This document shows positions 24,872-32,298 of a DNA stretch of 64,000 nucleotides, piece after piece. This stretch comes from a virus. Location of the stretch: positions 1 to 64,000 of the IMG/VR virus record IMGVR_UViG_3300037247_000437; one strand, 5' to 3'. Numbering within the stretch: position 1 is the stretch's first letter; each line of letters opens with the position of its first letter. The position numbers and the translations under genes were made by a program. Under the pieces are notes generated by a model. That model was not told where the DNA came from. It did not search any database and worked only from the letters and a program-made list of their open reading frames with translations.

Positions 24872-25309
24872 ATGAGTTTAAAATATGATGTTTCAGGTGT
24901 CGGTGGGGATTCTGCCGCATTTGAGCCAAGAGGAAAAATAGTAGAAACAATAACCGCCAATAAAACTTATGACATTGGCGATTCAGGTAAATCATTTGCA
25001 ATTGCTACAGACGCTATTGTTCAGACGTTACCGCTGATTTCTACTCAAAATTTAGGGATGGGATTTGAGTTTATAAACACCGGTGCGGATGGTAATAATT
25101 TAATTACCTTAGCCCCGAATGCATTAGATTCATTTAACGGTACTATTGCGAATGCTGCCGCAGATTCTGTGGCTGGTGGCGCTATAGATAAAGATTTTGT
25201 AAACACAAAAGCAACATCAAATAAAGGCGATAGGGTGAAGGTACGTGCAGTAGCATTGACTGAATGGTATATTGTCGGTGGCGTTGGAATCTGGGCATCT
25301 CAAGCATAG
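24872..25309 (+). CDS. head protein, probable decoration/stabilisation
   Basis: A 145-aa protein, Ala/Gly/Asp-rich and beta-like: VETITANKTYDIGDSGKSFAIATD and a C-terminal VRAVALTEWYIVGG. Similar small beta proteins follow capsid genes in many phages and stabilise the shell or vertices. Function inferred from position and texture. Confidence 0.5.
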   Translation: MSLKYDVSGVGGDSAAFEPRGKIVETITANKTYDIGDSGKSFAIATDAIVQTLPLISTQNLGMGFEFINTGADGNNLITLAPNALDSFNGTIANAAADSVAGGAIDKDFVNTKATSNKGDRVKVRAVALTEWYIVGGVGIWASQA

Positions 25310-25312
25310 TCA

Positions 25313-26458
25313 ATGTCTATCCTAACGTTTGCAGAAGACTTTACTAATACAATTGATTTAGATAGTCAATTGGTTGGAACCCCTGAATCCGGTTTATACT
25401 GGAATCGGGGTGTTCATCCTATTTTAACTGTAAATAATTTACTTTCATTTCTACCTATCATATCGTTTACATTTCCTGATTGGGTAACAGGAACAACATA
25501 TAGCGAATTCGATACATCAAGAAGTAAAAGTGATATTATTACACATAATAGTATTATTTATCAGTCTTTGCAAGATGATAACGAAGGCAATCAACCGGAT
25601 TCAACACCTCTGTTTTGGCTGCCTACTAATCTTGAGTCTTTACGAATAAAGTCTTTTATCTGGACGGTAGAAGATAATTTCAGATCTGCATTAACTTTAG
25701 ATAGAATGCTCATCGAGAATCAATTTATATATAATGTTGGCGAACAAGTGCGAACATTATCAGGCGATTTCTCAGCGTGGGCATTCGAGCCAAAAGGATC
25801 AGATTATGTAAGAATCAGGATAAATCAAATTGCACTGCAAGCAAATACAGATATTCAACAAGATTTGTTTGTAATCAACCAAGGACGATTGATTACAACA
25901 CTTACTTTAAATCCAGACAATGGAGTGTTGAATTTCGAGGATATTGGATATGTCATTTCAGGGAAAGGCAGGTTTATCTTTGCCATTAATAGCCAGGAAG
26001 TATTAAGTGATAATGCATTTAATGATCCGTTCAAATATGATGGGTTTGTGTGTTATCCATTATCTGGCATCGGGACAGTCCCTGAAGGTGCGGAATATTC
26101 TGAATCATCTGCAGGAAATGGGATGAACTTTAATATCTCTGCTTATTTAGATTCCGATTTATATCTGACTAATAATCTGATTGATTTTGCAAAGTATTTA
26201 CGCGTCCAAATGGAATTGGATTTCGCAAAAACAATCATTCATAATGCGAATATCAGATCGAACAGAGATGAGAGAATAATTGCCGGCAGTCAATTTACGC
26301 AGCAATTATTATCAACTGAGGTATTAAACTTGGACTTAAATACAATTGCCGCAAAATACACGAGGGAAATGAAAATTGCGGCCACGTCCGTCAATAGGAC
26401 TTTCGACAAATTTCTGATGAAGAAAAATACTTTCAGAGTAAGGCGTACAACAGTATGA
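25313..26458 (+). CDS. structural protein with carbohydrate-binding-like insert
   Basis: A 381-aa protein between capsid and connector genes. Near residues 55-105 it has a W..GTTYSEFD...IITHNSIIYQSLQDDNEGN.P......W segment. This pattern is shared by small chitin-binding-type modules (CBM5/12-like). The rest is beta-rich and ends in basic residues. A virion surface protein that could touch glycans is plausible; the exact position in the virion is unknown. Confidence 0.55.
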   Translation: MSILTFAEDFTNTIDLDSQLVGTPESGLYWNRGVHPILTVNNLLSFLPIISFTFPDWVTGTTYSEFDTSRSKSDIITHNSIIYQSLQDDNEGNQPDSTPLFWLPTNLESLRIKSFIWTVEDNFRSALTLDRMLIENQFIYNVGEQVRTLSGDFSAWAFEPKGSDYVRIRINQIALQANTDIQQDLFVINQGRLITTLTLNPDNGVLNFEDIGYVISGKGRFIFAINSQEVLSDNAFNDPFKYDGFVCYPLSGIGTVPEGAEYSESSAGNGMNFNISAYLDSDLYLTNNLIDFAKYLRVQMELDFAKTIIHNANIRSNRDERIIAGSQFTQQLLSTEVLNLDLNTIAAKYTREMKIAATSVNRTFDKFLMKKNTFRVRRTTV

Positions 26459-27036
26459 TTACAGGCGTAGACATACCAATCTCTTTAATCAGAGATAACT
26501 TTGTTCAAAATCTATGGAACGATGTTTCTAATCAGATTTATTACAGTCGCGCATTTAGAAATGTTCGGCAAATTGACGGGTCGTTGCGTGTAATTCCTGA
26601 GATATTTGCTGAAAATAAAGAATACAAAGAGGTATTATTCGATGACAAACGAAATGTCTTAGTATTTTTCGATGTAGATAATGAACGGTCAAATATTTTA
26701 GACAAACCGGAAACGAATTTGAATATAATATTTTCTGTAAATCTGGACGCTATTCATCCTGGTGACGATTTCAGGCAAGAGGATAATGTTCATGCTGATG
26801 TATTGCAAGTTTTAAGGGATACAAGCAATGTAAGTATTGATAAAACTAATGCAAATTTAAAGAGTGGGATTGATGCGTATGAAGATTTCTATAGAGAAAA
26901 TATTACAGCTTTCAATATGCAATCATTTCACACTTTCAAAATTGAGTTAAGTGTAAAATACATTTACGATTGCAATAACGGCCAGAATAATCCTGTTACA
27001 TCAAATCCATATCCGGAACCAGTAATTAAAAATTAA
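26455..27036 (+). CDS. head-tail connector-like protein
   Basis: A 193-aa protein located where head-tail joining proteins sit. It begins MITGVDIPISLIRDNFVQNLW and has a central beta part and an acidic helical end. ATGA overlap with the previous gene. Context-based call; no diagnostic motif. Confidence 0.5.
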   Translation: MITGVDIPISLIRDNFVQNLWNDVSNQIYYSRAFRNVRQIDGSLRVIPEIFAENKEYKEVLFDDKRNVLVFFDVDNERSNILDKPETNLNIIFSVNLDAIHPGDDFRQEDNVHADVLQVLRDTSNVSIDKTNANLKSGIDAYEDFYRENITAFNMQSFHTFKIELSVKYIYDCNNGQNNPVTSNPYPEPVIKN

Positions 27037-27047
27037 ATTTAAAAAAA

Positions 27048-27908
27048 ATGACAACATTTTCATGTGCGGTAAACCGCTTAAATATAGGAGAAAGTACATG
27101 CACAAAAGGAGTGCTTGAAAATCCTAATCAAATGATGATTGCTGATGAAAACTTTACTTTCACTTCAGCACAAGCAAATGATGTGTCTTTTTGGACAACT
27201 GCCATAAAAGATAAATCAGTAGTTCTGTTCCCGAAAATATTCAACTTTGAAGCAGCGCCAACTGAGGCAGCTTATGAAGAAACGTCTTTCGGAAGCAGGA
27301 AAGCAAGCCAGGGTAAATATGGATTCAGGTTGACGTATGCTAAAAACATAGAAGTGTACAAAAATCTTGTTTCATTCGACGGGTCATTGGATAGAATAAT
27401 TTTATTTGATGATCAAGGAAAATTAATGAGCACATTGATAGGGGGTGTACAGCCTGATCCGGTAGATAATACTTACGGAGGATTGACGCCTCAAATGTTT
27501 TCAGTTGAAAATCAAACTATTGCAGATGGGGAAACTACAAAAAGCCCTATTTTCATCAAGTTTGAAGACCCCGTAGAATGGAATAGTAATGGATTTATTT
27601 TCATTCAAACATTTCTTTCTCAGGTGAAATCATTAAGTACTGCTACTTTGCTAGAGATAGGCGCGTCAATAGCCACTTTAATTACCGTTACGGTGACTAA
27701 TAATAATGACGGATCGCCCCGAAGAGGATTAGTAAAAGATGACTTCTCATACACCGGCGGAACAATCACCGGATTAACAGAACTTCCAGCCGGTCAATAT
27801 GCATTAGCAGGAACAGGGCTGACAACTGGTGACCTTGATTTAGTTACCCCGACCAGCTCGACTCAATTCGTAGAAAGTGCAGGTTCAATTGCAATTACAA
27901 TAGCATAA
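27048..27908 (+). CDS. major tail protein (tail tube)
   Basis: A 286-aa beta-rich protein in the tail tube position, upstream of tail assembly and tape measure genes. The N-terminal about 200 residues look like a tube monomer (long strands, GGLTPQMFSVENQTIADGE). The C-terminal about 80 (TATLLEIGASIATLITVTVTN onward) look like a small added Ig-like beta domain. Function by position and length. Confidence 0.65.
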   Translation: MTTFSCAVNRLNIGESTCTKGVLENPNQMMIADENFTFTSAQANDVSFWTTAIKDKSVVLFPKIFNFEAAPTEAAYEETSFGSRKASQGKYGFRLTYAKNIEVYKNLVSFDGSLDRIILFDDQGKLMSTLIGGVQPDPVDNTYGGLTPQMFSVENQTIADGETTKSPIFIKFEDPVEWNSNGFIFIQTFLSQVKSLSTATLLEIGASIATLITVTVTNNNDGSPRRGLVKDDFSYTGGTITGLTELPAGQYALAGTGLTTGDLDLVTPTSSTQFVESAGSIAITIA

Positions 27909-28126
27909 TGAGAATAAACTGCAAAAAAGGAATGTCATTTGAAGATTTCAAAAAGACATTTCCGGGATTGTTTAAAGGTTACAATCCCGTCGCAAAGGAA
28001 AAGGCTTATGTAAGAGAATTCGAAAAAGCAACTGGACAGAAGCACGATGGGGAAATTAAGGGAACTTCAAAAAAAGTCAAGGCAGTTGGCAAAGAATTGG
28101 TCGAAGATAAGAAGCCAGGCGCTTGA
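27908..28126 (+). CDS. small tail-region protein
   Basis: A 72-aa Lys-rich protein, sharing one base with the previous stop (TAATG) and overlapping the next gene by 80 nt. SFEDFKKTFPGLFKGYNPVAKEKAYVREFEKATG is a compact helical stretch. Role unknown, probably tail assembly. Confidence 0.48.
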   Translation: MRINCKKGMSFEDFKKTFPGLFKGYNPVAKEKAYVREFEKATGQKHDGEIKGTSKKVKAVGKELVEDKKPGA

Positions 28127-28490
28127 GAAGACAAAGGAAATTGCCTTAGATGTTATTACAGATGATCAATTATTCGCAAAGGGCATTGATGGCGACGGCG
28201 GTAAATTACCGCTGCCGTATGCTCCCTTTACAATTGACATTAAAAAAACATTAGGTCAGCCAATTGATAGAATTACTCTAAAAAATACAGGGGCATTTCA
28301 TGATGGATTTTTTGACAATGTTTCAGGTGATAATATAATTACCGGATCATCAGACAGCAAATCAGCACAATTGCATAAAGATTGGGGTCAAAGTATTAGC
28401 TCAATGACAAAAGCTAATACTGAAAAGTATGCTCGTGAAAATGTTCTGCCAATACTTCAAGATTCAACTAAAAAAGCTTTAGGACTATGA
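28047..28490 (+). CDS. tail completion-like protein
   Basis: A 147-aa protein placed where tail completion / head-tail joining (gp10-like) proteins occur: helical basic N-terminus, then LPYAPFTIDIKKTLGQPIDRITLKNTGAFHDGF and a final helix. The 80-nt overlap with the previous gene is unusually long, so the true start may be a later non-ATG codon. Confidence 0.52.
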   Translation: MGKLRELQKKSRQLAKNWSKIRSQALEKTKEIALDVITDDQLFAKGIDGDGGKLPLPYAPFTIDIKKTLGQPIDRITLKNTGAFHDGFFDNVSGDNIITGSSDSKSAQLHKDWGQSISSMTKANTEKYARENVLPILQDSTKKALGL

Positions 28491-28747
28491 TTGATTTATT
28501 AAAAGAATTAGACGGATTCCGTAAAGGTAAAAACTTTAAACGGTTTGGGTTTTCTGTTGGAGGCGAAAACAATAGCTGGATAAAAAATATTGAAAAGCTT
28601 TCGCAGTCTACTGATAATCATACTCATGAATGCGCCTCATTATTGGCTAATATTGGATATAAATATGCGATAAGTAAGGGTATGGATAATGATAGCATCA
28701 AAGACTTAAGATTACATCTTGATGACAAAATATTACAAAACGTGTGA
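28487..28747 (+). CDS. hypothetical tail-region protein
   Basis: An 86-aa mainly helical protein with a His/Cys group (NHTHECASLL). ATGA overlap upstream, 29-nt overlap downstream. Not recognised. Confidence 0.48.
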   Translation: MIDLLKELDGFRKGKNFKRFGFSVGGENNSWIKNIEKLSQSTDNHTHECASLLANIGYKYAISKGMDNDSIKDLRLHLDDKILQNV

Positions 28748-29393
28748 CACTTTGCCGCTGAAAAACTTTTTCAAGGTCATGGAAATGAGTGATTATAAAT
28801 ATTTAATCATTACAGATGACTATGAAGGAATTGAGTGTAAAAAGGACTTAAGCGAATTGTGGGAATCTATTTTACATGAATATTCAGAGATTGAAGGCAG
28901 TGGCAAAATATTAGAAAAGTTCGACGCGTTTAAGGAAATCCACCAATTGGCGGCGACTTTTGATATAATAAATGCAATGATTTATTCTTTGCATTATCGA
29001 TATAATAAACAATATATTGATGATTTGGCAATGTTTGGGTATAAAATTGAGATAATCGATAATTGCATTACAGAGAAATCTTTACAAACATGCTCACAAA
29101 TGGCGCGGGCAATACTAAATGACATTGACGAAGTAAAAAGAAAAATCAACCCTGATGAGTGTTTAAAATGCAACGGAACAGGAATTTATGAAAATCAAAA
29201 ATGTACCGAATGTGATGGAATCGGATCTGTCAATCAAAAGCCCATAAAAAATCTATTTTATAAAGCAATTGCATGGCTAATAAAGGGCTATGGCAATTTA
29301 GAGGATAATATCACTGTTGCGAAGTATGTCGCATTGAAAAACCATTTAAACAAGATAATCAAAGCTGAAAATGGGCGAAATAAAAGGAACTGA
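28719..29393 (+). CDS. tail assembly protein with DnaJ-like zinc knuckles
   Basis: A 224-aa mainly helical protein just before the tape measure, the usual place of tail assembly chaperones that coat the tape measure during tube growth. It starts MMTKYYKTCDTLPLKNFFKV. Near residues 149-169 it has two CxxCxGxG knuckles (CLKCNGTG and CTECDGIG), as in DnaJ-type zinc domains. Chaperone role is inferred from position plus these knuckles. It overlaps the tape measure gene by 23 nt; no frameshift product is evident. Confidence 0.6.
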   Translation: MMTKYYKTCDTLPLKNFFKVMEMSDYKYLIITDDYEGIECKKDLSELWESILHEYSEIEGSGKILEKFDAFKEIHQLAATFDIINAMIYSLHYRYNKQYIDDLAMFGYKIEIIDNCITEKSLQTCSQMARAILNDIDEVKRKINPDECLKCNGTGIYENQKCTECDGIGSVNQKPIKNLFYKAIAWLIKGYGNLEDNITVAKYVALKNHLNKIIKAENGRNKRN

Positions 29394-32298
29394 TATATTT
29401 GAAGCGTCCGCGATAAAGGCACCTTTAGAATTTGCAAAAAACATGGATGTGGCATTGGATAAGGTTGAGAAATTCATTGATCTGATGAAGCAATCTGAGG
29501 GCGCAATTGGATTAGCAAAATCTACAAAAAAAGTAAGAGAAGAAAACTCAAAACTTTTAAAATCTCAACAGGAATTACAAAAACTAGAGCAGCAAATTTT
29601 AGCAGTAAGAGGTAAATTAATTGCAAGCAGATCAGATGAGGCAAAACAATTAGCCGAGCTAAAAGTCCAAAATACTGAACGCAATAAAAAATTAAAGGAA
29701 GAGGCTAGAGAAACGAGGGGCCTTATGGGCGCGTTCGATAGATTAAGAAAAAGCAGAGATAAGGCAGCAATAACATTAAAAAATCTTATAGCATCTGAAA
29801 AGGCATCAACAGCAGAAATCAATAAGGCACAAAGGGCATTTGATAAGCTAGAGGCAAAAACGCAAAAAGCAAACAAAGCAGCTAAGCAGTTCCAGGGTAA
29901 TGTAGGTAATTACCCCACACTTTTTAAATCAGCCACATCGTCATTAAAAATGTTCATTGGAGCATTTGGGTTTATTGGCGGCATTGCTCTTTTTGCCAGA
30001 ACCATAACAGATGCTTTCAAACGAATTAGAGAATTTGACAAAGCGGCTGTGGAGCTTGCTGCAATATTAGGAAGCACGCGCGAAGAAATATCTGGACTTG
30101 AAGATGTTATTATAAAAGTTGCGAGTGCTTCAACAAAAACAAGTACAGAAGTGGCGCAACTTGCTACCACATTAGCCACATTAGGAAAGACTGAATCAGA
30201 GATAAAAAACCTTTTAAAGCCTGTCAATAATTTATCGATATCATTAAAATCCACCTCCCAAGAGGCCGGAGAATTATTAGTTTCTACATTAAACGCATTT
30301 GGACAAGGATCATCTGAAGCAGGTAGATTCGCAGATATAATTGCCAAGATGAGAACATCAACTGCGTTAGATTTTGAAAAGATAAAAAATTCTCTCGGAT
30401 TTCTTGCGCCAACCGCAAGAGCTGCGGGTGTGTCGCTTGAAAGAACAGGTGCAATATTGGGTATATTAGTTGATAATGGGAAAAAGGCAGCGTCAGCAGG
30501 ACGGTTAACAAGTACATCATTTTTAAAACTTGCAAAAGATGGATTGACGCTTGAAGATGCTCTGGATAAAATAAATATAGCTCAAGCTAAGACATCTAAT
30601 GAACAAGTGATATTGGCCGAGGCTGGTAGACTATTCGGGGCTGAAGCGGCAGGCATAGGACTTATTCTTGCTAATAATCGAGTCAAAGTTGATGAGTTGA
30701 CAGAAGCATTAGAGAATAGTAAAGGCACGCTCGATGAGTTAACCAAGGCGCAATTAGAATCATTTGACGCTAAGTTAAAAATATTAGATTCTTCCTGGGA
30801 GAGGTTCATTTTAAATATTACGAAGGGTGATAATGTAATTGCCAAAGATTTAAAAAATTCCATTGCAACACTCACTGGATGGTTTGATAACTTATCTGAT
30901 GCAATGGATGGAACTGATCGTAAATTTGAAAACTGGAAAGATAAAGTCAAAGAATCAGATCCAAGCGCGAAAAAACTATCAATTTCAATCGATAATCTAA
31001 ATGAGAAATTAGCAAAAAATAAAGAGATACTATCGGATCTTCCAGGGGGTAACGCACAAATATTTAGGGATCAAATAAATGCACAAGAAGAGATAATAAA
31101 AGGACTTGAAGAGCAGAAAGTATTTATCCTTGAACTTCAGCAAGCCAAACAAGACAAGGCAGATGAAGAAATTAGAATAGCCAATGAGGTTGCAGAAAAA
31201 GAAATTGCAGCAGCTAAATTAGTAGCAAAAGAAAAGGCGTTATTAGCAAAAAAATCAAACGATGCGAGACTGTCAGAAATAATATTAAATCAAGTAAATC
31301 AACAGCAGGCAGATATTGACGAACTGGAATCTCTTGATAAATTAATAGAGGCAGAATTAAAAGCAGAGCAGGAATTAAATGACGAAATAGAAAGAATAAC
31401 ACAATCAAGACTTGACGCTGAATTTGATGCAAATAAAAAAGCAATAGAAGACCAGAAAAAGATTGAAGAAAAGGCAGAAGTGGAAAGGATTGCAGCTATT
31501 GCAGCATTTAGAGATACAGAAGTACAATTAGCGTCAGAGACAGCAAATAGGCTTACTGATTTACGATTACAAAGAATTGATCAGGAAATTAGCGCTCTTG
31601 AGATGGCGCGAAATAGGGAATTAGAAGTTGAAGGAATTACAGCAGAGCAAAAGGATGCTATAAATAAAAAGTTTGATGCGAAAAAGAGAGACTTACAGAT
31701 AAAACAAGCGAATGCAGAAAAGCAAAACGCATTATTTCAAATTGCTATAAATACAGCCGTAGCAGTGACTAAGATAACCGCAGAGGCAGCATTAGCAGCA
31801 CCATTTTTAATTCCTGGAATCATTGCATTAGGAGCAATTCAGGCAGCGGCAGTATTAGTCGCTCCTATCCCTCAATTTGATGAAGGAGCTCAAAGCACAC
31901 CTAAAGATTACATCGCAGGTGAAAAAAGGCCAGAATTAAGAAAATCTAAAGGTTCATGGTCACTTGTAAAAGAACCAACAATGTTTAAAAACAGCCCTGG
32001 CGATACGATTGTTTCCGGAAAAGAAACAGATTCAATTCTAGGGAGCATGGCAGATTTAACCGGAAATAATATGTTAACAGATCCAGGTCTAATGCTTGGG
32101 TTGCTGAATAATGACTTTCAGAAGAAGAAGCAAAGCGACGACTTAGCATATATGATAAAAAAGAATGGTGAGGATGTTGTCAGGGCAATAAATAAAAAGA
32201 AGTTTGTGGATGTTCGCGTAAATACTGCGCGTGCATTCGTGACAGAAATACGGGGACAAACACGAATTGATCACATAAATCAACAGTACAGAAGTTGA
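29371..32298 (+). CDS. tape measure protein
   Basis: A 975-aa protein that sets tail length and is ejected with DNA. Order: N-terminal coiled coils (to about residue 180), a hydrophobic segment (about 192-210), a conserved tape measure core (LASTLKTT-like repeats, TSTSFLKLA, about 210-480), more coiled coil rich in Glu/Lys/Ala (about 520-790), and a C-terminal hydrophobic region (about 795-835) before an FDEGA-containing tail. Length implies a tail of roughly 140-150 nm if the usual 1.5 angstrom per residue applies. Confidence 0.85.
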   Translation: MGEIKGTDIFEASAIKAPLEFAKNMDVALDKVEKFIDLMKQSEGAIGLAKSTKKVREENSKLLKSQQELQKLEQQILAVRGKLIASRSDEAKQLAELKVQNTERNKKLKEEARETRGLMGAFDRLRKSRDKAAITLKNLIASEKASTAEINKAQRAFDKLEAKTQKANKAAKQFQGNVGNYPTLFKSATSSLKMFIGAFGFIGGIALFARTITDAFKRIREFDKAAVELAAILGSTREEISGLEDVIIKVASASTKTSTEVAQLATTLATLGKTESEIKNLLKPVNNLSISLKSTSQEAGELLVSTLNAFGQGSSEAGRFADIIAKMRTSTALDFEKIKNSLGFLAPTARAAGVSLERTGAILGILVDNGKKAASAGRLTSTSFLKLAKDGLTLEDALDKINIAQAKTSNEQVILAEAGRLFGAEAAGIGLILANNRVKVDELTEALENSKGTLDELTKAQLESFDAKLKILDSSWERFILNITKGDNVIAKDLKNSIATLTGWFDNLSDAMDGTDRKFENWKDKVKESDPSAKKLSISIDNLNEKLAKNKEILSDLPGGNAQIFRDQINAQEEIIKGLEEQKVFILELQQAKQDKADEEIRIANEVAEKEIAAAKLVAKEKALLAKKSNDARLSEIILNQVNQQQADIDELESLDKLIEAELKAEQELNDEIERITQSRLDAEFDANKKAIEDQKKIEEKAEVERIAAIAAFRDTEVQLASETANRLTDLRLQRIDQEISALEMARNRELEVEGITAEQKDAINKKFDAKKRDLQIKQANAEKQNALFQIAINTAVAVTKITAEAALAAPFLIPGIIALGAIQAAAVLVAPIPQFDEGAQSTPKDYIAGEKRPELRKSKGSWSLVKEPTMFKNSPGDTIVSGKETDSILGSMADLTGNNMLTDPGLMLGLLNNDFQKKKQSDDLAYMIKKNGEDVVRAINKKKFVDVRVNTARAFVTEIRGQTRIDHINQQYRS

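Noticed and set aside
29910-30347. 145-aa minus-strand ORF inside the tape measure gene
   Set aside because: It is a shadow of a long real gene on the other strand and no minus-strand promoter or neighbour supports it. The same applies to other minus-strand ORFs, such as 38445-38933 and 3765-4202.
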